A stretch of 43,116 nt of DNA from Gyrodactylus bullatarudis (GCA_012064415.1 SSNU01003037.1:1-43116), one strand, 5' to 3'; shown: positions 1 to 10,727, counted from the first letter of the stretch. Notes: generated by a model from the sequence alone, not told the origin. Program-made: numbers and translations.

Positions 1-57
1 AACGGGTTTCACCTGTGTGAACATCTCGTATTTTGATTCGATTGATATTTGTTTCAA

Positions 58-291
58 TGCTTCATCCAGCCTGCATCTCAGGACCATGGCAGTCAAGAGT
101 AGGCGTCAATTTTTGTTTGAGGTATTGTATTCCTGGTGCTAGGAATTTATTCCCTACATGGATATCCAAACACGCTGAGTAGATGTCTATCTCTGTCTTC
201 CAGTATTCAAAGTTGTCTGGGTTAAATGTGATTTGTCTGAATGGATCGATGAAGGATTATTTGCCCTGTTCGTGAGTCTCATTATGATAAT
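58..291 (-). repeat. Left arm of 234-bp inverted repeat (gag N-terminal fragment)
   Basis: This arm is the reverse complement of 1904-2137 with scattered mismatches. Read on the minus strand, one frame gives a gag-like segment with the motif NFEYWKTEIDIYSTC. The other arm carries the same segment on the plus strand. An outer TGCTTCATCC / GGATGAAGCA pair marks the limits. Confidence 0.85.
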
Positions 292-719
292 GGAGGGATG
301 AAAAGTGAGGATTGTGGAAAATAGATGAGGTTGTAACGATGAGCGCACAGTGCTCCTGGTAGTTGTTGGTGCTATGGTATTTATCTCATGACCAGGTCTT
401 AGAACTGCGTTGGACCAACTGATTTTCAAAACGTTTTAAATTCATGAACATTTCAATGAACAAGAACTTAATGCTTATTTTTAAAAGATTCATTTCTATA
501 TTCAGTAACAGATCAATTGCAAATTATGAATCATATTACTTATTATTTATTCATGTTTATTTGACTTAACATAATACAATCCAATCATGCACCAGAAATG
601 CATAAAGCTGGCTTAATGATGTTTAATACTATGCTCGTTTGAATAGTTTGGACTATCGAAGTACCTTCTATGAAGTTTTGGTCAACTATCCCGGTTGAAT
701 ACAGAGATAAACTGAATTT

Positions 720-1348
720 CATGTAAATAGATGCAAATCAAAATCCTTTTAAAGCCCTATGCAGTGAGCTTGAACTCAAATTTGCAAAACGAAAGTCCTT
801 CAAAATGAATGATATTATAAAAGCTGCTAAACTCAACTACGCCAAACCTAGTGAAACCTTTGAAAACTCAAACGATTAAATGGTGACAACCAAATGACTT
901 GGACACTTTTCACAACAATTCTGACTGACAACTTGTGTGCTGAGGCAAGTAAGAAACTTTGAACACAAGTCGACCAGGTATTATTAAACTGCTCGATAAC
1001 GAATTCAAAAAGAACATTGATTCTCACAACTACAGTTATAATCCTCCACAACCAAAACCAAGCTTTAATGAAGACCTTGTTGCTAAGGTTAACAAACTGG
1101 AAGAGATGATAATGAAACTTACAACTACAGTTACAGCTAACAACGTCAACTTATCCCGGTATGATCAAAGAGAAGTTAGCAATCGTCCTAAATACAATGA
1201 CCATTCAAGAAATCCAAGTAGAAGCAGAAATGGACCACGACTCCCATCCTCTGAAATGGCTTCAATGAAAAATGGTGTGCAGCACACAATAAGTACGGAG
1301 AGAAAGCTTATAATTGTCATCTTCCCTGCAGTTTCATTAGTGATTTAA
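720..1348 (+). pseudogene. Decayed gag-like region
   Basis: Gag-like coding sequence is spread over several frames and interrupted by stops. An open piece at 959-1348 is polar and Asn/Lys/Arg-rich, as expected for the region before a nucleic-acid-binding domain. In another frame around 1277-1335 a Cys/His motif ends with C-H-L-P-C, matching the conserved gag C-terminus of many invertebrate Ty3/Gypsy elements. The frame change means no intact gag can be made. The region immediately precedes the protease frame in the same orientation. Confidence is moderate because the N-terminal part is too eroded to align by eye. Confidence 0.6.
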
Positions 1349-1364
1349 ACTCCAAAAAGGATTA

Positions 1365-1769
1365 ATGCAGACGACTGTTAATCCTTCAGTTGATAATGTC
1401 GTCAATAATGAGAAGAAATCGTCTGTCCTTATCTTTATACATGACAACATTACCCATCAACGATACCTGATAGACACAGGATCGGAAGTTAGTATCGTCA
1501 GCAACAAATATTTCAGTCATATGAAACCAAAAAATACAATAAAACCTATTCTTAAAAGTGCTGATGGAGATATCATGAAAACACATGGATCATTAATACT
1601 CAAAGTTTCCCTTGGCCTCAGAAGAGAATTCCAATGGGAATTTATTATTGCAGATACTGATTTCAACATTATTGGCATCGACTTCCTTTCAAACTTTGAC
1701 TTATGCATTGACCCCAAAGAAAAATCGATTTATGACAATCTAACGAAAATTCGAAGTGCAAATCCCTGA
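1365..1769 (+). pseudogene. Retropepsin-like aspartic protease fragment of retroelement pol
   Basis: The 134-residue frame contains the active-site motif LIDTGSEVSIVS, a downstream hydrophobic flap-like segment, and the second retropepsin motif IIGIDFLSNFDL. These are the hallmarks of Ty3/Gypsy pol proteases. It stops before any reverse transcriptase. About 135 bp beyond the stop the inverted gag arm begins, so pol is truncated by rearrangement. The frame is open across the protease fold, but it lacks the rest of the polyprotein and is annotated as a remnant. Confidence 0.75.
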
Positions 1770-1903
1770 TGAATGGTTGTGTCGTATCGGTACTAGTGAG
1801 TAAAAATTGTGAAAATGAAATCATCAATAATATGATTAATAAATATAAGTCCAGACCCATTGCCAACCTTATCACATTCGAAACATGTAGTAGTATTAAA
1901 CAT

Positions 1904-2137
1904 GTTATCATAATGAGACTCACGAACAGGACAAATAATCCTTCATCGATCCATTCAGACAAATCAAATTTAACCCAGACAACTTTGAATACTGGAAGAC
2001 AGAGATAGACATCTACTCAACGTGTTTGAATATCCATGTAGGGAATAAATTCCTAGCACCAGGAATACAATACCTCAAACAAAAATTGACGCCTACTCTT
2101 GACTGCCATGGTCCTGAGATGCAGGCTGGATGAAGCA
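1904..2137 (+). repeat. Right arm of 234-bp inverted repeat (gag N-terminal fragment)
   Basis: This is the reverse complement of 58-291. In the plus-strand frame starting near 1938 it reads as the start of a gag capsid region (motif NFEYWKTEID followed by KFLAPGIQYLKQKL). The gag start therefore lies downstream of the protease fragment in the same orientation, and upstream of it in the opposite orientation. It cannot be the normal 5' end of the element between the arms. Confidence 0.85.
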
Positions 2138-2537
2138 CTTTATTTTCACTTCTTACATTGCTAACTCTAATGTCGCACTCACCTTTTTTCTGATGTCAAT
2201 AAACTCATAAATTCGAAAACATATCTGTTCAGGTAATTTATCTGTAGATCTGCAAAAATACGATGCTATTCGTAGGTTTCATTTTTATGATCATTTATAA
2301 AAATTACAGTTATGCCCTCCCTCAAGGTCCTAATTCGGGGCACCATTCCGCGTATTTTATGAATTTTTCCTACAGTTCATTATTATTTCTTGATTTCAAT
2401 TTTTCTCTTCCTTATCTGATAAAATTCTCTTTATCTATCTTACACATTCAGAAAAATTAAACTAGATCACATTTCAAATTTTTATCATTTGTAATAATAT
2501 TATTTTTATTACTCGTTTCTTTATTCACTATATAAAT
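2138..2537. other. Intergenic stretch, nothing assignable
   Basis: This AT-rich spacer lies between the retroelement remnant and the 3' end of CDC73. A 65-codon open frame at 2263-2460 has no recognisable motif. No repeat or RNA gene was seen. Confidence 0.5.
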
Positions 2538-5500
2538 TCAAACAAGATTTGGTTTGTTCTTTGTTATATGTCTTTCTATTTGGTCCCATATCATTTGAAA
2601 ATTTGCTTTATCCAAGTGTCGTCTTCTTTGATCCATGCTAATCACTTTTACGTTCCATTTAGCAACATTTGCATCAAGTGGCAAATGTGAATATTTAACA
2701 TGAAATCCTTTCACTAAAAAATGTTTTTCGATTATGCCACAAATGATATATGTAGGTATAGAAAAGAAAAAGTTTTTATTCACCTAATGTACATTTCTTT
2801 ATGGTTCATCAATAGTGACACATAATTTATGTGACATAAATAATGATAAAAGTTTGAAATTCATTGAAAATAATATTATACAAATTATGAAAGAAGTATA
2901 ATAAAATTAAAATAATATAAGTAAAAATTGAAATTTAGAATATATATGAGCTGAAAAAACACCAAAACTCTTCAATAAATAGCAACAGTGAAGAGAAAAG
3001 TGATATTAAGCGGATTTTCGGACGTTTTTGAATCATATCATCGCAACAAATGAAATAGGTTTGTGGAGACAGAAAAAAAAATTTATTAAAGTTTGATTAT
3101 TTATTTTATTAACCGTTTTGTAAGTTATATAGAAGAGATTCACGTAATTTTGTATATACGTCCGAATAACCACTGATTTGCATTTAGTATTTAAATACGT
3201 ATTCAGTGTCAATAAACCTCTTGTTTTTTCAATTCTTCAAAATTCCTAAAAGTTCAGTAAATTAATCAATCAACTCAAAACTTGGTGAAATAGAGATAAC
3301 TTTTTAGTAAAAAAAGCCTAAATTACATTATAAAAAGATAATTAACTTATTCGTAACATTTAATCTCTTACTGCAAGCTGATAAGTATGAAAAAAATAAA
3401 TCTTTTTGTGAAATATTTAGCACCATTGCGTTTCTCAGGATTATTAAACTACGTTTAGAAAAAATATCACAAAACTAAGTAGGAGGTCAAAAAATCTTAT
3501 AAAATTCTCAATCGATAACAAAAGACTAAAAATATTTTAAAGCTTTCGAAATTTTTTGACTATTTAGAATAAAACTTGAGGAATATTCTAATAAAGACGT
3601 CTGATAACAAGTACAGATTTACAAAAAGGATTGTTCATAGGTTATTGATTTGTCCATCATAGGTAAGTGACTATTTCTAGGAATGATGTAAAACCGAATA
3701 GCTTTTGAATAATCTTTTTTGTAAATTTGTATTTATATGGAGTGTATCACGTGGATGATCCCAAAATAAAGGCCTCAAATTTTAAAATAGATAATCTTAA
3801 TCTTTGTATTTTTTGTATTAGTTAATTTGAAATAATATGCTATTTTCAAATTGGGATTACAATTAGTACAAAACATGTTTTATACTAAAATTGAGCTTAC
3901 CTAGGGAAAAAATGACAGCTGGATCACTGCTTATTGGCCATCCTTTGAATTGCCATGTTTGGCCTTGCACAAAGACAGCAACAACACGTTCCCAATCTTC
4001 ACTAGACAATCGATTGGGCTGATCAACAATTCGAAAGGGATGAGATTTACCATCTTGGCGACGAATGTGAATCATAATTTCGGTTTCTCTTCGACATCCT
4101 TTAGCTATTTTTTCTTGTGGACTAATGAAGTTCATATCCTAAAATATTTTAAGGAAGATATAAAATGAAAATTTTAAAATTAATTTTTTGATCGTCTAAT
4201 AAAAAAATATCTTAGACAGGCATCATAGTTATTAACGGCAATAAAAATGCTACAATTCTTGATAGGTATTTCCCAAAAGAATTTTACATTCCTATTCATA
4301 AAGAGATACTTGACAAACTATAGGAATTAAGAATATATTTGAATTCCAAGAACGTTTAATTTTCATGAATTATCACGATTCTCACTATGGTTCACTTAGC
4401 GATGATGAAAAAATGTCTGGCTAACCTTCTCAAGGTTTCTAGAGATATTTTCTTAAGAAGGAAAATTTTGAAAAAATAAATTTTTATTCAACTCAATCTT
4501 CAAAATACTAATAAACGAATTTATCTAGATAGTACATTTTAACCCATTTTGAGCTGAAATATACCTTTTTTGCTCCTCATTAGAAATATGTATAATTCAT
4601 AAAGACAGGTTTCTACTGGTGCTAACCAAAGTTACTTAAAAAAGGGTGATTTTTTTCAAAATGTAGTCAAATATTTTTTGAGAACCTATTTGCTGAGGAC
4701 TTGGTAAAAAATAGAATAACTTTCTATCGTAAAACATTCAAAAATGCAATTTCTCATAGTTTAAAAGTTGACTTGTTTTAGATCGGAAAAAATGTCAAAT
4801 TATCTTGAAAATGATAAGTCAGCTTTCAAGACCAAATTCAGATTCGGAATCAGAGTAATTATTCTGATAAGGTTACAGAGATTTCCTAATTTGGGTGATG
4901 AAAAGAGATAATTTGGCCCAAACAAAGAGTTAAAATATGCTCACTTCAAGTATGTCTCTGGCATTGACCATTGTGATTAAACTCGTAGGAGTTGCAGGGA
5001 TTATAATGATAGGAATACGAGATGCTTTATTTCTAATTCTAGCTGCGACCCGAGCTTCACTTGCCTGACGTATTTGTCTTGCATATGAATCGGGTGTTTG
5101 TCGAGGATCTTTTATTCCCCCATTCATTAAACTATTTTGTGTATTCTCATTATTGATAGAAGACTTGTTATTTAGATTATTAAGTCTTTTACCATGATAT
5201 GTGGCCATTGTGTCGATCTTGAAACCGGCGGTATCTTCTTTTTGATTGAATCTTTCTTGATTGTATCTTGAATAGATTTGAGTTCCAGATTGAGGGTTAA
5301 TTTTGGCCTGTTGTTGCTGTTGTTGTGAGAGCGAGTTTTTCAGAATTTGATGATTTGAGAGAGGTTTTGTCTCGGGAGCATTCTCACGCATCATAACATT
5401 CCTCAGAATACCGAGTACAATGTTATCATAGAAGCATTTGACTTGAGATTGTAAACAACTGCTCCTATTCCGCCATTTTTTTTCCTTAGACAAAAGCGCT

Positions 5501-6450
5501 CTGATAGACTTTTCATCAGCAGCAATAACATTGCGTTTAGATTGTTTATCCATAACACCGATTATATTCTTCATTGTTTTAGCCTTGAGAATATTATTAG
5601 AAGCGAATTCTTCGTCAGTAATAACAACATTAGGAGCGGAATCGCTAATAAGTTCGTTATTTTCTAGATTTGCTTCAACTGAACCAAGAGTACTAGTTGC
5701 TAAGCCAACAGGAAATTCTCTATCTTCTTCTAATTTTGTTTGAGTTTTAGCCTGATTCTCATCGGTTTTGATTGTTTGTTGCTGTTTCGCGCGGAACTTG
5801 GCTCTTAAATATTGAAGTTTATCGATAGGAATAGACTCTGATAGTGTACTCCCCTTTAATTGTTCAGAATCAATTATGGTACTTTGGTAATTTGGTTTAT
5901 CTAGGTTAGCCACGAATTTTTGTTTCTCTATCTCTAGGGATTCGTCCTCATCAAGACATTCATTACGACTTTTCTTACTAATTGGTTCACCAAATTCACT
6001 GCTTTCGATATCAAAATCAGATTTCGTGACAAGTCTTCTAAGTGAAATATCAACAGGAGCCGTTCTATCAATACTTGGTGCGCTGCTTGTTTCTCCTTTA
6101 AGATAAGATAACAGATCACGTCTATCTGGTAAACGAACAACAGGAATTCCAGAGTTCTTGGGAGAATAATCAAAAGTTACTTACAGCAGCTTGGCGGACG
6201 TATTGAGCATGTGGAAGATCAATATTTTTGAGAAGATATACAACACAATCTAAAGAGTAGAAATCTTTGACATCATTGTCTTTGCCGGTGCTTATTTCAA
6301 TTAAATATGCATAATTTACCCCCAAACAATAAAGTTTGTCTTTGTATTCTTTGGCCAGGCGAAGTCTCCGAAAATTATTTCTTCGCCTTTCTCAACATAC
6401 GATTTATTGGTGATATTATACTCCCGAAGAAGGGCTAAAACGTCTGCCAT
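2538..6450 (-). CDS. CDC73: CDC73/parafibromin, Paf1 complex subunit
   Basis: The gene encodes a subunit of the nuclear Paf1 complex, which travels with RNA polymerase II and supports elongation and histone modification. Five exons, read downward: 6450-6320, 6290-6185, 6156-4945, 4138-3901 and 2713-2538, giving 1863 nt (620 aa; human about 531). Introns are 29, 28, 806 and 1187 nt. The protein starts [19 protein letters not shown], as in animal orthologues. It carries the [15 protein letters not shown] block (from residue ~84), [26 protein letters not shown], and the Ras-like C-terminal domain with [40 protein letters not shown] and the final [10 protein letters not shown]. The extra length lies in the low-complexity middle, which includes a short Gln run. 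The gene is head-to-head with the peroxiredoxin, 104 bp apart. Homology continues across every junction, so the exon structure is well supported. Confidence 0.95.
2714..4944 (-). other. Long CDC73 introns 3 and 4, no other feature seen
   Basis: Intron 3 spans 4139-4944 (806 nt) and intron 4 spans 2714-3900 (1187 nt); exon 4 lies between them at 3901-4138. Both introns are AT-rich and GT-AG bounded. I saw no clear inverted repeat, coding remnant or RNA gene. A stretch near 4835-4880 loosely resembles the repeat ends at 12961 and 43031, but is too diverged to call. Confidence 0.5.
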
Positions 6451-6554
6451 TATACAAAATATTTGATTTTAATTTAATTTAAAACAAATTCATGCCGATA
6501 GAAATGTGATGTATTTTGAGTTTCTACTTTTCGTTGTTTAAATATTTTATTAAA
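6451..6554. promoter_or_regulatory. Shared 104-bp divergent spacer, CDC73 / peroxiredoxin
   Basis: Only 104 bp separate the two start codons, which point away from each other, so both promoters and 5' UTRs must fit here. It is AT-rich with no obvious TATA box position. The regulatory role is inferred from geometry alone. Confidence 0.5.
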
Positions 6555-7222
6555 ATGAACACGATTAATAAGAAACTTTTGATTTTTTCATACTTGGTCG
6601 TTTTATGTTTGTCATTACAACCTAAACAACTGGCTCCAGATTTCAAAGGAACTGCAGTTATTGATGGGAAATTTAAAGAAATATCTCTTAAAGATTACAT
6701 AGGAAAATTTGTTGTGTTATTTTTTTATCCACTCGACTTGTAAGTAATTTTTTAACTAATTTTTTAAGTACTTTTGTTTGCCCTACTGAAATCGTTGCCT
6801 TCAACAATGCACTTGATGAATTCAAATCTAGAAATGCTCAAGTTATTGGATGCTCTACAGATTCAGAATTTAGTCATTTAGCTTGGACTAAGGTTTCTGT
6901 TAAGGATGGGGGCGTGGGAAAGCTCAACTTCCCTTTACTTTCTGATAAAAACGCAATGATATCTAAATCTTATGGTGTCTATGACGAAGAAGTTGGTGTT
7001 GATTTTCGCGGTTTATTCATTATTGATCCAAAGGGTGTCATTCGCCAAATTACAATTAATGATCTACCAATAGGACGATCCATTGATGAGACACTCAGAT
7101 TGATTGACGCTATTAGTCATACTGACAAACATGGAGAAGTATGTCCTGCTAACTGGAAGCCTGGTGATAAAACTATAATTCCTGATTCAGAAAAGAGCAT
7201 TAACTTTTTTAAAGACTTGTAA
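6555..7222 (+). CDS. Secretory 2-Cys peroxiredoxin (PRDX4-like)
   Basis: This thiol peroxidase reduces H2O2 and organic hydroperoxides. Two exons, 6555-6739 and 6769-7222, are separated by a 29-nt intron that falls inside the codon for the Phe of the catalytic motif DFTFVCPTE. The product is 212 aa. Residues 1-21 form a hydrophobic signal peptide, pointing to the ER or secretion as in PRDX4. Peroxidatic Cys is at ~66 and resolving Cys in HGEVCPANW at ~187, so it is a typical 2-Cys enzyme. The usual GGLG motif is GGVG (~109-112), and the C-terminal YF position reads FF; these two elements control sensitivity to overoxidation. It is head-to-head with CDC73 and tail-to-tail with GOSR2 (37 bp between stops). 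The start is the first ATG of the frame and precedes the signal peptide. PRDX4 identity is inferred from the signal peptide. Confidence 0.93.
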
Positions 7223-7259
7223 AGATTAAATATATTATTGGAAAAAAAGAAAATCTCTA

Positions 7260-8039
7260 TCATTTCATATAGTTCCACATGAAAATAACAAAAAAAATAC
7301 TTAGAAAGGCAAGTATACAAAATATCATCATGTCTTGGTCCGACCGTTTTTCAATCATCTTAAGAACCTTGTTTGAAACGCCTAGTGTTTGGGCAAGATT
7401 AATAACTTTACTTTTTGCCATCTTCATCATAGCGTGTTGATCCTTTAGAGTCTCCAAGCTCAGACCAGCCATTTCTAACATCTCATCAAGTCTATTGTTA
7501 ACATTATTCAAACGTTCATTATGCATAAGCTCTGTGTTAAGGAGAACAGTTGTATTTTGACTGGCCCTGTTGTGGATTGTCGAATTAGATGGAAATTCTT
7601 GCATCAAAATGGCTTTCTCATTAGCGATATCTAACAAGATTTTCTTTCTATATGGAAAATTAATTTTTACATGTTGAATGAAATAGGGAAATTATACAAA
7701 CTTTTTACGTTGGAGAATTTCCAAATTAGCCCTCAAATGTCTAATTTCATATTTGAATTGATCAATACTGCGACGAATATTTTCTCTTGAATCAATCGAA
7801 AGTTCACCTAACCGACTATTGGCAGCGCTACAGTAATTTGTTATGCATTTAATGCTTTCAGCAAACTCTTCTTCTTTAAGAAAGATTCGATCGACAATTT
7901 GAGAATCTTTTAAACTTTCAGAATTCAATAAGTCTTCAATTTCTTTCAACTCGTAAGGCAATGATTGTAGCTGCAGTTTTATTTTCTTGTGGATATCTTT
8001 TACAGATATCTGCGGCTCAGTACGCAAATCTTCTGACAT
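7260..8039 (-). CDS. GOSR2: GOSR2/membrin, Golgi Qb-SNARE
   Basis: The product is a Qb-SNARE for ER-to-Golgi and intra-Golgi vesicle fusion, held in the membrane by a C-terminal anchor. Exons are 8039-7702 and 7647-7260 with a 54-nt intron, giving 241 aa (human 212). The N-terminal helical part includes the membrin block RRSIDQFKYEIRHLRANLEI. The SNARE helix runs from LNNVNNRLDEML through LAQTLGVSNKVLKMIEKR. The tail anchor is FCILAFLSIFFVIFMW near the C-terminus. The donor is read as GTTTGT because that alone keeps frame with the downstream exon; this junction is less certain than the rest. An open extension above the ATG is ignored, since a strong acceptor (TTCTTTTCAG) ends 4 nt upstream of it. 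NDUFS2 lies just upstream on the same strand. Confidence 0.9.
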
Positions 8040-8043
8040 GGTA

Positions 8044-8060
8044 CTGAAAAGAAAAGAATA
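8044..8060 (-). promoter_or_regulatory. Splice-acceptor-like site 4 nt upstream of GOSR2 ATG
   Basis: On the minus strand the sequence TTCTTTTCTTTTCAG is followed by TACC and the ATG. It is a better 3' splice site than most in the window. It lies about 120 nt after the NDUFS2 stop on the same strand, the usual position of a trans-splice acceptor for a downstream operon gene. A 5' UTR cis-intron is the alternative. Confidence 0.55.
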
Positions 8061-8166
8061 ATTCCCCATAAGTAAAAATGAAACCAAGGAAAGAGTATTT
8101 ATAATGAGGAAAATTTTGGAGGTAAAATTTTTTTATTTTCTAAATTTTACAGAGAATATATATTTT

Positions 8167-9649
8167 TTAACGATCAATCTCTCCAAAGACAACATCTAGA
8201 GTCCCGATAACAGCTACAACATCTTGAAGGTAGCCACCTTTGCAGATTTTGTCAATTGCTGCAAGATGAGCAAACCCAGGAGCCTTGATTTTACATCTAT
8301 ATGGCTTGTTAGTACCATCGGAAACTAGATAAACACCAAATTCACCCTTTGGAGCTTCGACTGCAGTGTAAGTAGAACCCGGTGGAACCTTATTAATAAT
8401 TTTTATGAAAATAGGTTAAATTTTATAGTTAAAACTCACCAAATAACCTTCTGTATAAAGTTTGAAGTGATGAATTAATGCTTCCATCGAATTTTTCATT
8501 TCATGTCGTTTCGGAGGAGTTAATTTATGATCATCTGTCTTTATTTCTCCAGCTGGCATATCATTTAGGCATTGGAGCATAATCCTAAGAGATTGCCGCA
8601 TCTCTTCCATTCTGATTAAATATCTATCGTAGCAATCTCCATTTTCTCCGATTGGTACATCAAAATCGACTTTGTCGTAAGCATCATAAGGTTGAGTTTT
8701 CCTCAAGTCCCAACAGATTCCACTTCCTCTTAACATGACGCCAGAACAACCCAAGTCAATAGCATCTTCGGCAGAAACGACGCCAACATTTTTAGTTCTA
8801 GTAACCCAAATAGCATTGTTTGTTAATAAATCATCTACTTCATCAATTCTCTGACGAAATTTATCAACAAATTCATAAAGGTCTTCCATAAGACCAATTG
8901 GTAAATCTTGAGATACACCTCCAGGTCTAACATAGGCAGCATGCATTCTGGCTCCACAAACTCTTTCATAAAATTCAAACATTTTTTCACGTTCCTCAAA
9001 CAGCCAAAAGAATGGGGTAATGCCACCGCAATCAAGAACATGAGTACCAATGGCCATACAATGATTCATTATTCTAGTTAGTTCAGCATATAATGTTCGA
9101 ATGTATTTTGCCCTTAGAGGAACATCAATATTCAAAAGTTTCTCTACAGCAAGAGAATATGCCTGTTCATTACACATCATGGAAACGTAATCAAGACGAT
9201 CAAAGTAAGGAAGGGCTTGAGTATATGTTTTGTATTCAATCAGTTTTTCGGTTCCTCTATGAAGAAGACCAACGTGAGGATCTAAGCGAACAACAAATTC
9301 TCCCTCTAATTCCATAATTAAACGCAACACTCCATGAGCAGCTGGATGCTGAGGACCAAAGTTGAGACGAATCGTTGCTATTTCATAGTGTTTGTGATCA
9401 AACAAGGATTCTAAATATTTTGTTAAATATTAATAAATACTGGGCTGTGGAAGATTTTGAAGTTCCGGTATAGATTTTTCGATAGGCAGAAATTGCTGAA
9501 TTTTTTTCTTGTATTCAGGTGTTTGAAACCATTTCGACCCTCCTGAGGTTCTAAAAAATTAAATTGAAATATTACAAATTATGTGATGTTTGAATGCCAC
9601 GAAATTTGGAAGTGAAGCTAGCTGAGGCAAACTTTTGCATATGAATCAT
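8167..9649 (-). CDS. NDUFS2: NDUFS2, 49-kDa subunit of mitochondrial complex I
   Basis: This core subunit of NADH:ubiquinone oxidoreductase (49-kDa / NuoD) helps form the quinone pocket in the peripheral arm. Four exons: 9649-9576, 9550-9441, 9410-8440 and 8388-8167, total 1377 nt (458 aa; human 463). Introns are 25, 30 and 51 nt. The N-terminus [17 protein letters not shown] is basic and hydroxylated, as a mitochondrial presequence. Diagnostic blocks are [84 protein letters not shown] and the C-terminal DVVFGEIDR. Two nearby ATGs could start the protein (9649 or 9640). It diverges from NDUFV2, another complex I gene, across 117 bp, and is followed by GOSR2 on the same strand. Confidence 0.97.
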
Positions 9650-9766
9650 ATCAACAATAAATTAATAATAATAATTTATCAAATATGTTCAAATTACGAT
9701 TGTTTTTTAAACACAATTTCAAAAAAATAATCAAAATAGTTGTTTTATTTATAGTCGGAATTGAAA
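9650..9766. promoter_or_regulatory. 117-bp bidirectional promoter region of two complex I genes
   Basis: This is the entire space between the divergent start codons of NDUFS2 and NDUFV2. It is about 80 percent A+T, with ATAATAATAAT tracts. On the plus side TTTTATTTATAG ends 12 nt before the NDUFV2 ATG and resembles a 3' splice site. Co-expression of the two subunits from here is inferred from layout. Confidence 0.6.
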
Positions 9767-10519
9767 ATGTTGAAAAATAGACTAACATCGACATTTTTCA
9801 AGTTCAACACTCTACGGGTTAACTTCAGTGATAAACTTTTTGTAGTAAGTAGATTATATATTGATTTTTAGCATCGGGATAATATAAAAAATAGGAAAAA
9901 TGACAAGTTTGAATTTACTCCTGAAAATCTTGAACGTATCAAGGAGTTGATTACACATTATCCAGAGGGACATCAAGCTGCAGCCATTATGCCATCGCTT
10001 GACATAGCTCAACGTCAAAATAATAATTGGCTTCCAATCTCAGCTATGAATAAAGTTGCTGAGGTTCTTAAAGTTCCCCCAATGAGAGTTTATGAAGTTG
10101 CAACTTTCTACACAATGTATAATAGAGAACCAGTTGGAAAATATTTTGTTCAAATATGTACTACTACACCATGCATGTTAGGGGGATGTGGTTCTGACAT
10201 AATTCTCAAAACTTTATGTGACGAATTAAAAATTAAACCTGGCGAAACAACACCCGACAACAAGTTCACTTTGGTTGAAGTTGAGTGTCTTGGAGCTTGT
10301 GTAAATGCACCCATGCTTCAAATAAATGATGATTATTACGAGGACTTGACTCCTGAGGATACTGTTAAAATTATTAATGAGCTCAAAGCAGATAGAAAAC
10401 CCAAAGCTGGTCCACAATCTGGTCAAAACTTTAGATTTGCATGCGAACCTAAGAATGGTCTTACCGCTCTCAAGAACCCACCTCCTGGACCAGGTTTCAA
10501 AGTCAGAACTGACTTGTAG
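9767..10519 (+). CDS. NDUFV2: NDUFV2, 24-kDa [2Fe-2S] subunit of complex I
   Basis: This subunit of the NADH-dehydrogenase module carries the N1a [2Fe-2S] cluster. Exons are 9767-9844 and 9872-10519 with a 27-nt intron; the product is 241 aa (human 249). The N-terminus is a basic presequence ([20 protein letters not shown]). After the FVHRDN junction come [46 protein letters not shown] and [20 protein letters not shown]. The four cluster ligands are present in CTTTPC and [16 protein letters not shown] variation follows the first Cys pair. The C-terminus ends [19 protein letters not shown] follows the stop by about 10 nt, and the CCDC97 leader begins within 90 nt. Confidence 0.97.
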
Positions 10520-10528
10520 AATTCTTTA

Positions 10529-10534
10529 AATAAA
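10529..10534 (+). terminator. Poly(A) signal AATAAA after NDUFV2
   Basis: Canonical hexamer 9 nt past the stop codon. Its closeness to the next gene on the same strand leaves a very short 3' UTR. Confidence 0.5.
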
Positions 10535-10590
10535 ATAATTGATTATAAATTTTTCTTATTATTTAAAAATTAAATTGGTGTAAATTAAAA

Positions 10591-10643
10591 TTCTTTTATT
10601 CCTAGGAAGAAAAACAGACAGAAATTAAAATTCCTGTTGACAG
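10591..10643 (+). promoter_or_regulatory. Candidate leader acceptor and 5' untranslated exon of CCDC97
   Basis: TTCTTTTATTCCTAG ends at 10605 and opens a 38-nt segment ending in a donor (CAG|GTAAG at 10643/10644). A 52-nt intron then runs to 10695. The segment has no ATG and does not extend the CCDC97 frame convincingly. It reads best as a 5' UTR exon, possibly receiving a spliced leader, since the NDUFV2 stop lies only 86 nt before it. Confidence 0.45.
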
Positions 10644-10727
10644 GTAAGACTTTAATTTTAACTGATTAACTATTCATAAAAAAGTGAATCTTTAGATGAT
10701 AGTGCTGGTATCTCAAACTTGGAAAAA

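Larger units (their letters stand above)
58..2137. mobile_element. Degenerate Ty3/Gypsy-like retroelement flanked by inverted gag fragments
   Basis: The unit is bounded by two inverted arms, 58-291 and 1904-2137, each carrying the start of a gag-like frame. Between them, on the plus strand, lie a decayed gag region (about 720-1340) and an aspartic-protease frame (1365-1769). A gag C-terminal motif of the type C-x4-H-x-KYG-x4-C-x3-PC can be read near 1277-1335, but in a different frame from the preceding gag frame, so at least one frameshift is present. No reverse transcriptase, integrase or LTR was found in the window. It is a non-functional remnant. Assignment to Ty3/Gypsy rests on the order gag then protease and on the motif types. 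The flanks outside the arms were not classified. Confidence 0.75.

Noticed and set aside
187..429. 80-codon minus-strand open frame
   Set aside because: It lies in the inverted gag arm but in the wrong frame; the gag-like frame is a different one.
2263..2460. 65-codon plus frame, hydrophobic start
   Set aside because: No motif or homology and no sign of splicing; typical of AT-rich spacer.
5934..6173. 79-codon minus frame overlapping CDC73 exon 3
   Set aside because: It is out of frame with CDC73; the true frame runs through without stops from 6156 to 4945.
8040..8087. N-terminal extension of GOSR2 (16 extra codons)
   Set aside because: It crosses a strong acceptor-like site; membrin proteins begin near the chosen ATG.
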